NCBI GenBank assembly: GCA_026874595.1
Contig: CM049313.1
Coordinates: 46,568,159-46,632,158, forward strand
Origin: Sipunculus nudus
Lineage: Eukaryota; Annelida; Sipuncula; Golfingiida; Sipunculidae
DNA: 64,000 nt
Direction of reading: 5' to 3'
Part shown: one piece after another, positions 37,910 to 49,942 of the stretch
How the letters are laid out: every line of letters starts with the position of its first letter
Position numbering within the stretch: the first letter of the stretch is position 1
The notes under the pieces: model-generated
The model's input: only the letters and a program-made list of their open reading frames with translations
Database searches by the model: none
Told to the model about the DNA's origin: nothing
Position numbers and translations under genes: made by a program

Positions 37910-38640
37910 TCAGGTATTTTATTCCATTGATCGTGAAGAGGGTACTTAATTTGTACTCAACGAAGGTGGCCCGTCAAAAGAGCTAGTGTTCGCTTGTCAA
38001 GGAAGAGTATCAGCCGAAAACAGCAGAGACAGGCGCTGTAGGGGTCTGGCACCCAACTTCCTGTCACTAATGTAATGTCCACTCCTTTCACGCTGTCCCG
38101 TATGCCCGCCTGTTCCGCTCCTAACGTTACTTCTTTCTAAAAAATCGTTCGTGACAAACAATGTTCATCACTTCTTATCCATTTGCTTGAGGTTATCGAG
38201 TATTTTATACAAACTTTGCGGTGAAGAATCATACAAAGCAGACGACATTTTGGTTGACACCGATTGTGCATGCGCACAAAAAGGGCGGGAATGACAGGTC
38301 CGCTATTTGGCAAATAATCTCGTCAGCTTTACAAACAGAGTTTTCCCAACACAGCACGCCTTTTGCCTCCTCTCAATAAACATAATGATGCGGGGGACAA
38401 TAGGATGGAGGGCTGCTGATGGGGGGCCTATTGTCCGGCGCACTAGAGCGAGAGAGCAGCCTTGCCGGGGTCGCCATTACACGGCCTAGGGACGGATGGT
38501 CGGCCGGCAGCTGTCAATCACTCCTAATTAGTCTTTTGATCGCCATCACACGAGATGGCTAAAGAGGGTACAGCTATTAAGTCCTAACCAGCCGGCTTTT
38601 AGCCATAAGACGCTTCTTTTACGAAATGTCAGACCCTAGC
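37910..38640. promoter_or_regulatory. Candidate foxQ2 upstream enhancer island
   Basis: About 730 bp of GC-rich, repeat-free, non-coding DNA ending 2.5 kb before the foxQ2 start. It holds the convergent pair GGACAATAGG (38395-38404) and CCTATTGTCC (38427-38436), plus CACTCCTAATTAGTC. The assignment to foxQ2 is by proximity. Confidence 0.35.
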
Positions 38641-39134
38641 TATATATGTATATATACACAGACTGAAAGTTAATTGTCTCCTATGTATTTCTTAATATTT
38701 TTCAAAGGTATCCTTTCCTAGAATATCATAATAATATGTGGAATAATTGTATTTTGCTGTGTATAATATTTCAGTCGTATGTCTAAAAATGTCCAGACTT
38801 GGATATCTGCAAAGGAGCCATAAAAGTAATCGCTGAATATCAGCTTTGTCAGTAACGTCTTATATAGCTGAACCACATTCAAAGAAACAGAAGAAAGCAA
38901 AATATATAACAGTGGGCATGTATACTGAATGTAGCACACGTTATACCTATATATTGACTGTATATATACGGAACACGGATATTTTAAAGGGGTACTTTTG
39001 TTCCTGACTACTAAAATCTAATAACAAAAGATGGATTAATACTATAAAGGTTGGCACACCCTTAAAACTAAGAGTCTTTCGAAATATCTTGATTTTTGTT
39101 CAATTATAAAAATATAAATATAAAATTTAAACAA

Positions 39135-39139
<5 letters not shown>

Positions 39140-39171
<32 letters not shown>
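39140..39171. repeat. (TC)n microsatellite
   Basis: Thirty-two bases of alternating CT. Confidence 0.95.
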
Positions 39172-39174
<3 letters not shown>

Positions 39175-39883
39175 AAACTTATCTGAATACTTCCAACTAA
39201 TATTTACATATAAGTATATACCAAGAATACAGCTTTTATGTTGTATTCGTGCGTTTATATTTATTACAAATACTTCAATAATACTTCTATTGTTTCTTCT
39301 GTTATCTCTTTTATTATCTCACTGTAACGTATCAAGCGTAATTAATCTGTAAAAGTGGTACAGAATAATATTATTGACTGAATGACATATGGCAATACAG
39401 GTCATCTCATATAAATGCAGTATTGTTTCTGCACATATATCCTGTGTCTCTACCATGATAGTACTGACATGTGCTTATTTATTATGAACAGATGTAAATT
39501 TTCTAGATAAATATACGTTCAAATCCGTATAACCTTTCATTTTAATCCTGGCTATTTTAATCATAAGAAGAGGAAAAAAATATAAGATGAATATAAACAT
39601 ACAATAAAAATATGGAATATATATATAATTTTTATTTGTTCATTTACAAGAGTATAGGTATAGATATACTTCATAGAAAAATGCTAACATTAAATTTGCA
39701 TCAAAATATTTCTCTCTTTTATATATTTTCCTTTGATCAATCATACCATTTTACATTTCATTAAGTGAAGTCAGGCTTATTGCAAACTAGCAACTTTAAT
39801 TGTAGGACGAAAAAAAAATTTCACGCATGTATTTTAAGGGTGTTTATTTTTTTTATTGAAACCTAGTTTACTACATGTGTGCA

Positions 39884-39947
39884 TATATATATATATATAT
39901 ATCTAGGATTTATTATATTTATATATACATAAATCCTATGTGTGTGT

Positions 39948-39981
<34 letters not shown>
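39884..39981. repeat. (TA)n tracts around a 10-bp inverted repeat
   Basis: Two TA tracts enclose TAGGATTTAT (39904-39913) and its complement ATAAATCCTA (39929-39938). Confidence 0.85.
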
Positions 39982-40920
39982 CACTTATGATATTCACACG
40001 TCGTCCTGATTTACTGGTCAAATGTCAAAGCAATAACAATAATACATATTCATTATGTTTATACACACACATATATATATATTAAATATATTTAGTTATA
40101 TATCAGTGATCAATAAATGATTTTAGCAAGCACACAATGAAGAGAAAGCTCATGAAAGAATAATTTATTAAGTTATTTAATAACAGAGTTTAATTACAAA
40201 TATATAAACATAAACAGATTGTTTAATGATTAATTACGTTATTTGAAGGTGCAGATTCCGCATGGGTATATAAAGTTACATGTTTTGCACGGTAAATGTT
40301 TACATCATATAGAAATATACATTTCAAATCACAAGAAACGTTTTAATTTAATTACATATGTACATGTACGTGTAATATACATTTACGAAAACATATATAA
40401 TAGAGTCCAACTGTTTAACGCACTGAACAGTGTCACTCGCTTGCCTAGCCTGTCGTGAAAAATCACAACGTTATATAATATAGTAACATTTATAACACTC
40501 AGGTACCTGTCATATAGTCATTAACAGCTGGTAAATAACGGAGGGAGTGGTCGAGTATTAAGCTAAGGTTTTTAATTACTATACCGTTATTAATTAATTA
40601 CGTCGTGTCGTGCTGAGTGCCAAATATAGCTCTGGAACTGCTGACAGGCGCTTGCGTGATGGCAGCAAGTTTTTGCTGTTTATTAAGGGTGATAACGGAT
40701 GTTTTGAAAATATGTATAAATGCACAGCAGGTCGCTGGTAGCAAAGAAACGAGCCGGGCTTCTGGCCGCCACTGCTTGTGAGTTCGCTGCAAACGGCATT
40801 CAAACCAACCAACAATAGCCATTAGCAAGTTTTGTTAAGATTTGAATACAGTTTGTCCACAGCATCACGCGAATCGGGAACCGTGAGAATATACACAGAA
40901 AATACAGCAAGAAAGCTTCT

Positions 40921-41105
40921 GCAGTTATTATGCAAATCACCCCTTACCGTTCACCGCTGCCAGCCAATCAGCGCCTTTGTTTGGATATCGCTTGACAAAG
41001 TTATCAAACAAACCACGCCTCCACCTCAAGGGCCCGGGAGCTTTGGTAAGTAACCCCTGTCGTCTGCTCAACAGTTCTCACTCCTTGGCGAAGGTTCGTG
41101 GAGAT
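40921..41105 (+). promoter_or_regulatory. Candidate foxQ2 proximal promoter and 5' UTR
   Basis: This GC-richer block immediately upstream of the first ATG has a perfect POU octamer ATGCAAAT at 40930-40937 and a CCAAT box at 40964-40968 (CAGCCAATCAGCG). No convincing TATA box is visible. A GTAAGT word at 41046-41051 could be a splice donor in a 5' leader, but no suitable acceptor lies nearby, so I treat it as chance. The transcription start is unknown. Confidence 0.45.
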
Positions 41106-42539
41106 ATGTGCGCCGCCAGTAATGCTGCCATGCTGCCCTACACGTTAAAGATGCCCCATCCCGTGCCTTACTTACCGCTTGGCGCAAATGGTGTGTCTCC
41201 TAGCGCACTAGAACTGCAGAGAATGCAGCTCTATGACTACAGTGCTCGCTTACGATACGGCCTGGGGGCAATGCCAATGAACAGTGCTCACTCCTTGGGA
41301 GCCCTATACCACCCTCACGGCGCGCTGGTTGATCCGCTGGCCCACGCTTATTTTCTACACAAGCATGACCCACGAGCAAGGTTTGTTCACGAGGAACCAA
41401 AACCCAGCCACAGCTATATAGGACTTATTGCTATGGCTATACAGGGCTCTAAAGATAAAAAACTTGTACTGAGTGACATTTACCAGTGGATTTTGGACAA
41501 TTATCCATACTTCAGAACCAGAGGGCCAGGCTGGAGAAACAGTATTCGTCATAATCTTTCACTAAATGACTGTTTCATCAAAGCTGGACGCAGCGCAAAC
41601 GGCAAGGGGCACTACTGGGCCATACACCCGGCAAATGTGGACGATTTCCAGAAAGGGGATTTTCGCCGCAGAAGAGCGCAGCGCAAAGTAAGAAAGCACA
41701 TGGGACTAGCTGTACCAGATGATGACGAGGATGAAGATGATTCTCCTCCCCCTCCTCCCGCTGCACCCACCGCAGGTATAAGCTGGCAGCCCAGTCAGCA
41801 TAGTGAAAAAACAGCAACAGTAGCTGCGACAGAAAAACCAAATTCCACAGAAAACGCACGAATCTCTGAAGGAGGCCAGCAGCAAGAGGTCAGTCCCAGA
41901 CAAACAGATGATACAACACATTCATCAAACCGAGATGCGACTATTTCCATGACGCAGCAGACTGGCGTCGGTGTTGTTAAAGTTCCGACTTCTACTGTAA
42001 ACGTTACGCAGAACTGTTCAGACGCAAAACCTGGAAAAAGACGTCTGTTTGACGTGGAAAGTTTGCTGGCACCGGACTCAAAAAGCCAACGTACTTGGGC
42101 GGAAAAACCGCAAGTTAAATCATTGACTGCATCGTATGTGGAAGGTTTTACTGGTTCAAAAAATACCAATACAGACTGTGTTAACGCAGCGGGTTTACCT
42201 GAAGATTTGCGTGTTGGTGGGGCCCGTGTAAGTTCGGACTCCCAGCAGACGCCGAGTCCGGGACCAGCTACGGACAAGACAAATGCTGGACCCTCCATCG
42301 ATGCCGCGGCCGCTCACCATGCCGTCTTTAATTCCGGGCGACTTGACCAGCGCGGAATAGGAGAATTTCCAAATCACCCAAGTGCTTTCCGTGGCACCAT
42401 GCTGGGACTGGCCAGCCCCTGGACAGTACTGACAAGGCCGCACGGCAGGCCTCTGCCATTAAGTACACCTTTAATTACAGTACAACAAAACGAACTGACG
42501 AAAGCGTGGCGAGAACATTCTACTAACTCTACAGAGTAG
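41106..42539 (+). CDS. foxQ2: FoxQ2-type forkhead transcription factor, single exon
   Basis: A 477-residue open frame without introns. The forkhead (winged-helix) DNA-binding domain spans about residues 98-194, opening with EEPKPSHSYIGLIAMAI and carrying the recognition-helix region WRNSIRHNLSLNDCFIK at 143-159. The PSHSYIGLIAMAI start and the GKGHYWAIHPANVDDFQKGD and FRRRRAQRKVRKHMGL segments are, from family knowledge, diagnostic of FoxQ2. After the domain come an acidic run (205-212), a short proline run (214-218), a basic KPGKRR patch, and FDVESLL at 315-321, an Engrailed-homology-1-like motif that in FoxQ2 proteins is thought to recruit Groucho/TLE corepressors. The first ATG is at 41106 (G at -3). 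The frame stays open upstream to 40977, but that position is TTG, not ATG. The product should be a nuclear regulator; FoxQ2 in other animals acts in anterior or apical neuroectoderm patterning. Base composition is clearly richer in GC than the flanks. No other gene was found within 40 kb upstream or 21 kb downstream. Confidence 0.95.
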   Translation: MCAASNAAMLPYTLKMPHPVPYLPLGANGVSPSALELQRMQLYDYSARLRYGLGAMPMNSAHSLGALYHPHGALVDPLAHAYFLHKHDPRARFVHEEPKPSHSYIGLIAMAIQGSKDKKLVLSDIYQWILDNYPYFRTRGPGWRNSIRHNLSLNDCFIKAGRSANGKGHYWAIHPANVDDFQKGDFRRRRAQRKVRKHMGLAVPDDDEDEDDSPPPPPAAPTAGISWQPSQHSEKTATVAATEKPNSTENARISEGGQQQEVSPRQTDDTTHSSNRDATISMTQQTGVGVVKVPTSTVNVTQNCSDAKPGKRRLFDVESLLAPDSKSQRTWAEKPQVKSLTASYVEGFTGSKNTNTDCVNAAGLPEDLRVGGARVSSDSQQTPSPGPATDKTNAGPSIDAAAAHHAVFNSGRLDQRGIGEFPNHPSAFRGTMLGLASPWTVLTRPHGRPLPLSTPLITVQQNELTKAWREHSTNSTE

Positions 42540-42974
42540 TAATAGACACAGGTATATATATTAAGCAACTAATTTATATAGTGAGTCATGTCATGAAATG
42601 TTTTACATGGACTATTTCACAATTGTCCGCAAAACGGTTCAAAATAGTCTAGTATCCACGGACTGCATGAGGCTTCGTTTGAAGGTAAAATGTTATGTAC
42701 AAAATGCATATAACACATATTTACAAACATTCCATTATATCTATATAGGTTGTGACTGCAAATATATGTCTATATCTGTTATACCTGTATTATGTATATG
42801 TTGTAAATGTGATTTTAACGATAAAATAATTATTTATCATGGATATTCTTTTTATATTTTCTTTATTTGATATTATTCACATATATGTCTTATTTAAAAC
42901 TGTCAATTTTTAGGTAAAAATACAAGCACCGAACCAAAAAAAATCTTAAATTAACAGAAAATATTAATATTTAT

Positions 42975-42980
42975 AATAAA
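42975..42980 (+). terminator. Candidate poly(A) signal of foxQ2
   Basis: AATAAA lies about 435 nt after the stop codon, in very AT-rich sequence. A clean AATAAA is the expected form, but in such AT-rich DNA it may also occur by chance. Confidence 0.35.
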
Positions 42981-43112
42981 TCGTCATAGTTCTTAAGGTT
43001 ATATCTTTCAGTAAACTTTTTTGTTATTGAATTAATGTAATATATCTGTAATTTATATATATACATATTTATATATATATATTTACAAATGTATATTTAA
43101 TTAAGACCACAA

Positions 43113-43118
<6 letters not shown>

Positions 43119-43183
<65 letters not shown>
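43119..43183. repeat. (TA)n microsatellite
   Basis: Sixty-five bases of alternating AT downstream of foxQ2. Confidence 0.95.
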
Positions 43184-43186
<3 letters not shown>

Positions 43187-43784
43187 TTATTGATGATGAA
43201 CATTCTTTTGCTAAAACTGAATTAAATGAAACATGCTCTTCTCAAGGTAAAATATTAGATATACCCTGCATGTATTAATTTTTATCGCCTGTATGTCCTT
43301 AATTGCAAATTTCTACCAGATAATATCAGTTCCTAATCAGAGATTAAAGTACTTAGCAAAAAAAATATAAAAGTCTCAAGAATTCGACATAAAATTTTCC
43401 CTATATATATATGCATCATAATTCCTTATTTATTTCTAAATTATTGTTCCATTATAATAACTATAAATGCATGTTAATTCATGTTAAAATATCACATTCT
43501 AACATATTGTAGATATATCTCTATATTTAATATAATGCATGCATGCAGTGAGTTAATTTTTTTTATTTTGAGAAACTTTTTAATTTGAGAAAAAAAGAAT
43601 ATTAATCTTTACAATTAATTAAGATTCTCTTTTAAGCACTGATATAAATTTTCCCCCTTTTCTTATTTATTGATATAATATGAAGGTAAATATAAGAGTT
43701 TACATCAATGAAAATTCACATTCTGTTTCTTTAGAATTAAATTGGTCCATTATTATTTTATATAAAGAATGGAAATGCGCCCAG

Positions 43785-43787
<3 letters not shown>

Positions 43788-43858
<71 letters not shown>
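43788..43858. repeat. (TA)n microsatellite with one phase break
   Basis: Two alternating AT tracts joined by one phase change (ATTATA). Confidence 0.95.
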
Positions 43859-44314
43859 ATATTGCATGAAGTTATTTCCAAACGTAATGCTATGTAGATA
43901 ATAACTTATCATGCATAAAATGGCTTTGTCAATGCAAGGTCATGTATTGAAACAAGAAAATCCACTGAATTTAAAGAATTGTTCCGGATATACATCACTT
44001 ACATGCATCAATAATTATCATTATCAATAATTTACTCAAAAAATATTTTTAAGTCTTTCTTTATTGTCACCTGCAAGCCTTCTGCAAGATATCAGCATAA
44101 TTCTTTTTAATATCCATTGGAATTATGTACATATTTCTTAAGGTAATCTCTTCAATAGACTATTTTATTCACGGAACTAATGTAATATATATTTATTATA
44201 TACATATAAATATATAAATACATACATAAACAAATATACAGAAATATACATAAAATATACAGCACAAAATATACAAAAGAATGTATTTGTTGATAACGAA
44301 TAAAACTAAAATAT

Positions 44315-44317
<3 letters not shown>

Positions 44318-44384
<67 letters not shown>

Positions 44385-44385
44385 G
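44318..44385. repeat. (TA)n microsatellite
   Basis: Alternating AT ending TTTATATATAGG. Confidence 0.95.
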
Positions 44386-44489
44386 GATCAACTGTTAAAA
44401 TGTTAAAATAAACAAGAAATTAAATGGGAAAGGTGTAAAATCCTAATATTACATAATAATAATAAAATCATAAAATATTATACTCTAGG

Positions 44490-44512
44490 GATATATATAT
44501 ATTATATATATA

Positions 44513-44584
<72 letters not shown>

Positions 44585-44602
44585 AGAGCGGGAGAGAGAG
44601 AG
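44490..44602. repeat. (TA)n(GA)n compound microsatellite
   Basis: AT tracts with two phase breaks, then GA to about 44602. Confidence 0.95.
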
Positions 44603-46270
44603 AAATCGGGATAGACTCGGTTAATCTTTGCACTTAAGAGACCAAATTTAAGGAAATATAATATCACACTGAATAACACTAAATGTAACAAAATATTTAT
44701 CATTACACTGACTTAACCTGCAGTCAACGAGGGAAAATATTATCCTACAGATTGACACTAAATTAAGTGAACGAAAGAATGTTATCACACAAATTTAACA
44801 TTGATGCAGACACTATGTACGGACAATTAACGACGTGACAATGTTGCACAAATTGACACATATATGAACGAGGGGAAATATCAGATTATTATGACTGCAT
44901 ATATTTGGATTCCTCTATAGGCTTTCATTATAAAAAAGGGCATGACATGTATACATGGTTTCTTCCATAAGTGGATGCGTAATAAAGCCAATATAGCTGT
45001 AGTTTTTTTTATTTTTTCTTGATATATTTATGATTACCATCAACTATAATCAGCACGTTTTAAATGTACTTCTTCTTGCATGTGACCGACCGACCCGGAC
45101 TCTTATCAGTGAGTGGCAGTGACCTTTTTTTATGGGGCGAGGACATATATCATGATTTAAGATGAGATGCTCTTTGTTTTTATTCTATTTATTTTGGCAC
45201 ATATATATAAATATACATATATGCGTGTGGGTGCATGTATGTGCGTGCGTGATTGCATGTGTGTGTGCGCGATAACGTATGTGTGGGTGTATATATAGCT
45301 AATCCGCCAAATCATTGTGTTTACTTTTCACAATATACATGCAGTACCCAATGTGAATCAAGGGACAACCCATGCATGCATACATGCACGTAGAACAGAT
45401 TTTAAATAACCGTTATTAAGTATAATACTAAACACTAAACGGGGTATTAAATCACTTTTATTATAAAATTGGACAAAGGAATTCTTAAATAGGCGGTGTT
45501 TGGATACTCAAGGCTTAGTTGGCTCCTTTTATGATAATATGATAAATAATTAAACTTCTCACCCCTGTGAATATATCGTTATTACTTGGTCACCCGAAGG
45601 GAAATTCAAATTTATTCTCTCATTAATTGTGATATATAATGGTATATAATTATATATACACTGTAACTCTTATAGTTTTCCAGTTGACAGAAAGGTTTCT
45701 CATAAATTAATTGATATCGATAATATAATTAAGTCTCCTAGCAATTATTCTATATATATATTTCCCTGAGTTAATTGTTTTCTTAATACAATTTCGTTTA
45801 TATTTAATAATAATCGTTATTATAATGAATTAAAATATCTGTTAAAAAGAATACTTCACTGTTATAATTTACAAAATACAGAAATTTATTTTTTTTCCAT
45901 TTCCTCGTTTGTCTTCATATTACAGCATATATGCTATATCCGCCAGTGATAGCGCTAATTACTGAAGTGTACCGGAAAATTACGGATCCCGGCCAAATCC
46001 CGGGAGGTTTATAATTTGATTAATGCCTTGAAAGTTTATCCACCCGGACTCCCTAGCGATCGATTATGAGAAAAGGATAAGTAGAAATCACATAACATGG
46101 ATATTTTAGATCTGCAAGCCGTGATTATGTGGTGCTTATGAGCATGTTAAAATCCACTGAAAATCTGATGACATTAAGCCATCAAGGCCTGTAATTATTA
46201 AGACATAATTGTAATCTGTAGCGGTCATTTAAGACTAATATAATCAGATGTAATTACATTTGTACTTCCT

Positions 46271-47030
46271 AATTTAGAGAAAAAGAACCCGCGTGCTGGA
46301 TTGTTCATTCTGTGCGGTCCTGGCACATTTTACTGCGCAAGAAGCCATTATTATAGCCTCAAAATGACAATATACGCACACTTTCTATTCACTTATGATC
46401 TTTGTTGTGGCTTTGCTGCAGGCATTTAATCAAACATAAGCGAAGTTGATTGTTTACGGACATCACCCTCCGCCACATTAAAGTTTAATTGTCGCTGCAT
46501 CCACCTCCAGTTCTGGTCTGACCGTCGGTTCGAGGAACGCCTAGAGGGCTTGATGCCGTTGTCGCGACAGATGGCCTTACCGCTGTTTCGTGAATAGGGG
46601 GTCTGGGCAGCTCGAGTTGTGGGCAGTTTGAACTATTTAGAAATTGGCCTCCAGCAAGAGCAAAGCACAATGCATTGCTTAATCTAATCCCGGTAGCTCT
46701 TCGGGGACAATGACAAATTATTGTGCGTCCCAATGTGGACGGGCGGGAACAGATTAGGTTGCAGTCTCTCTTCTTCTTTCAGACTTAATTTGATTGTGAT
46801 GCGCTAATAATAATATGTAATGCTTATTAAAGGGCCGTTATTATCTTATACAGTCCCTCTTATTTACGCTGCCCCGCGGGTTGCTCGTTTCACCATCGGT
46901 AACGCCCCATGGCAAATCCCGCGAGACTCGCGCCTGTCACGTGAGCAAGGAGATTTATTGCGACAAGCGGCACCTGTGGCAAGAAATATCAGTACATCAC
47001 GGTCCATTTATTATTTCAACGAATCTCGGT
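46271..47030. promoter_or_regulatory. Candidate regulatory island downstream of foxQ2
   Basis: Repeat-free, GC-richer, non-coding block 3.7-4.5 kb after foxQ2. It contains GCTTAATCTAATCCCGG (bicoid-type TAATCC word), ACAAT at 46707-46711 facing ATTGT at 46720-46724, and TCACGTGAGC. The function is unproven. Confidence 0.32.
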
Positions 47031-47578
47031 AGTCCTTTTCTTACATTAGTATAGAAAGAGAAGTGAATAACTAATACGTACATTTTTCTCGAGATTTTTT
47101 TTTTTCGGTTAACACAATTAATAAAAATATGTATATGATTCATATGACTATATATAGGTGCTAAATATAACCAAATTTTTTTAACAAAGAAAATGTATTC
47201 GTGTGAAATAAAACTATAATTGATAACATTCCACCAGCCTGGGCTCATTCTAGATTAAATTCGCTAACGCATATACAACCATTTTATCCGTTGTATTTTA
47301 TATATGACAAACATATATCAATCGAAAGGAATTTAATAAGCCCCGCGCTAAGGAAAATGTGATTGTTTGACAACTTCGGTGCGTGGGCGGATGATGTAAG
47401 AAATGTATGGAACCTTGGATTTTGAAACATTGAAATTATTAGTCTATACTATAGTACCTTTTTTAATTCCTACAGCATAATTTTAATTATAAAACGTCTG
47501 TATGAGATTATTTCCTGGATGCATGGATTACATTCGGTAAAATTGGCTTCGGTGGCACTGCATGATATCTACATGTAT

Positions 47579-47635
47579 ACATATATTTATATATATATAA
47601 ATATATGTATACATATATATATATATATATATATA
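47579..47635. repeat. Interrupted (TA)n microsatellite
   Basis: ATACATATAT blocks arranged almost symmetrically around 47597. Confidence 0.85.
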
Positions 47636-48358
47636 AGCTATACAACCATATACTCCACGGATCGTGATGAAAAGAAAAAATATATTTTTATTTTTGCAAC
47701 ATATACCGGGATTGATAAATTGCAGATTTCCTAGAAATACATCGCTCTATGATCATATGGTAAAACCTCAATGAGTCAGACCATTATAAAACCAGTAAAG
47801 TTGATTATATATATACTACTTTTGTCGGGAGCCATATACATAATTTAACATTCTGGTTCTTTCAAAGTCACAAGTCAACTTATTAAGAAGTTAACCCAGC
47901 CTTTTGAGATCTATATAGAATTTCAGTCGCAGTGGGATTTCCTAAGCTGTGGCTGACGCAAAGACCAAGTTGACAATGCTCATATATATACATATATATG
48001 CAAAGGTGTTATATGATAATGTAATCGGATTGTTAATACGTCTGCCTGGCATTTTAACTCTATGCATGTTGCAAGTGTGGCCGATAAACGGGTGTCCGAG
48101 GAGGGTTTCATCTCCACGGCGTCCGCCAGTGCATGTAAATTTGGTATGTCCTGCATGGACAAAATACCCCGGCTTCCCTATTAGAAAGACATGCTGAAAT
48201 GGAGCATGCACACAGTGCATGTGTAACAATTTAGGCAGACCATGTTGGGTTAAATAATGTTTTATACCGAACGATCCTCTATAACATACACCTTCCTATG
48301 CAAGCGTTCAAATATTGCATATTCCAGAAACCTTTGATTGGTGAGCAACCTTGCACGC

Positions 48359-48360
<2 letters not shown>

Positions 48361-48413
<53 letters not shown>
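48361..48413. repeat. (TA)n microsatellite
   Basis: Fifty-three bases of alternating AT. Confidence 0.95.
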
Positions 48414-48415
<2 letters not shown>

Positions 48416-48748
48416 TGAGCATGACTCTATATATGCATGGATCCGTATTGAATCCGAGACACGATCATGCATGTATATTAATTCTAGTGAACTTTTATAT
48501 AGCGTGCATGTCGTGGCATTTTGTTTTAAATAATAACATTACAGATACCATATATATACACAGTCATGTCTAATTTTTACTGATTTGTGCATGCGAAGTG
48601 ATGTCCATATAAATATCACACGTTTTATACAACTGTTGTACACATGTTTATGCAATTGTAGCAGCATCCTCAAATATTACCTGGCATATTCAGTCGATGT
48701 TCCCTTTAAATTGCATATTATTATGGCATCGCTTTCTTTTTATAACAA

Positions 48749-48749
<1 letters not shown>

Positions 48750-48808
<59 letters not shown>
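48750..48808. repeat. (TA)n microsatellite
   Basis: About 59 bases of alternating AT. Confidence 0.95.
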
Positions 48809-48811
<3 letters not shown>

Positions 48812-49622
48812 ATCTACATATATGCTGAAATTCGTATTAAGACAAATCAAAATGTTAATATATTATTATAATCAAGACAAAAAAGGAATTCCCACTATAC
48901 TTTGATTTTTAAACAGATCTTCATAAAGTTTTTTTTTTCAAATTTCTTTAAATCGTTAATCCATTAAATAGATTTTTTAATTATAACAACTTTAGATTTA
49001 GGTTTATTTGTCTTTGGTGTGTTGTTAGTTTAAGTGTATGTATGTATGTATAAGGTGTTTGAGTTAGCGTTCTTGTCATCCCACAAATACTATTAAACAT
49101 AAAATCTGTGGCTCGTCTTTTTTAAATATTAATTATAGATGTCCTTTCCTTTTGCAACAAAATAAGACTGAAGGATGGTTAATATAAAAGAAATGCACAA
49201 GAGTATAGTATATTCTTGAGCATGCAAGATGAGACATAATAGATGCTCTGATAATGATGGAAATAAATGGGTCCTCCTTTGAGTTAATTATAGTGTAAAC
49301 ATGCAGCACGCTATAAATACACATATATATACATTGCTGCACCGGTATATGGTTCCTCCGCACGAAAACGTAAGTTGAGACATAAATTGGTTGATTACCG
49401 GGACCTTGTTTATATATATAGGAGAAACGTAGAGACATATATATATGTCACGCACGAGCTTATTTTTAGAACATCTATAACACCATGATGGTTAAATTCT
49501 ATACTATAAAGATATATAAAATCTATACGGAGATTAAAAGGAAGACAGTCCATTTAGTTAAGTATTTAAATTACGAAAGATATAAATAAATAACGATTTT
49601 CAAAGACTCGAATTAAGCTCAT

Positions 49623-49625
<3 letters not shown>

Positions 49626-49677
<52 letters not shown>
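49626..49677. repeat. (TA)n microsatellite 24 bp from long-TIR copy 1
   Basis: Alternating AT that ends shortly before the left terminus of the element. Confidence 0.95.
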
Positions 49678-49678
<1 letters not shown>

Positions 49679-49700
49679 AACACCTTAACGCATGTATATA

Positions 49701-49942
49701 TGTTGGAGCCCGTTTGCGGATCTGGCCCATCTGCCGATGGGCTTGGCCTATATGAGGATCCGTTATTGGGCTGCCCATCTGCAGATGGGCAGCCAAATAA
49801 CGGATTTGATACCATGCACTTTCTGGCCCATCTGCATATGGGCTTGGCCAAATAACCGATTTTAGTTTTTGTAAGTAATACGTTATTATTTTATTATCTT
49901 GATGACTTTTGTATACTCAGACAAACATTTCTCAGAACTTAA
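49701..49942 (+). repeat. Left terminal inverted repeat of long-TIR copy 1
   Basis: Contains three successive hairpin modules: 49725-49742 (GCCCAT-CTGCCG-ATGGGC), a 48-bp near-perfect palindrome at 49758-49805 centred on CTGCAG, and 49826-49843 (GCCCAT-CTGCAT-ATGGGC). Confidence 0.85.

Larger units (their letters stand above)
38641..40920. other. AT-rich DNA before the foxQ2 promoter
   Basis: Microsatellites and AT-rich DNA; a mixed-composition passage from about 40600 to 40920 may belong to the promoter region. Confidence 0.4.
42981..46270. other. AT-rich downstream flank of foxQ2
   Basis: Dominated by (TA)n tracts. No gene is visible. Confidence 0.5.
47031..49620. other. AT-rich DNA with microsatellites
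   Basis: A small GC-richer patch at about 48040-48200 (GGCCGATAAACGGGTGTCCG) stands out; otherwise nothing was recognised. Confidence 0.4.

Noticed and set aside
41046-41051. GTAAGT splice donor before foxQ2
   Set aside because: No plausible acceptor at a reasonable distance before the first ATG; it could be chance.
40977-41105. Upstream 43 codons of the foxQ2 open frame
   Set aside because: The frame opens at TTG, not ATG, and the segment shows no FoxQ2 similarity. The first ATG, at 41106, has a suitable context.
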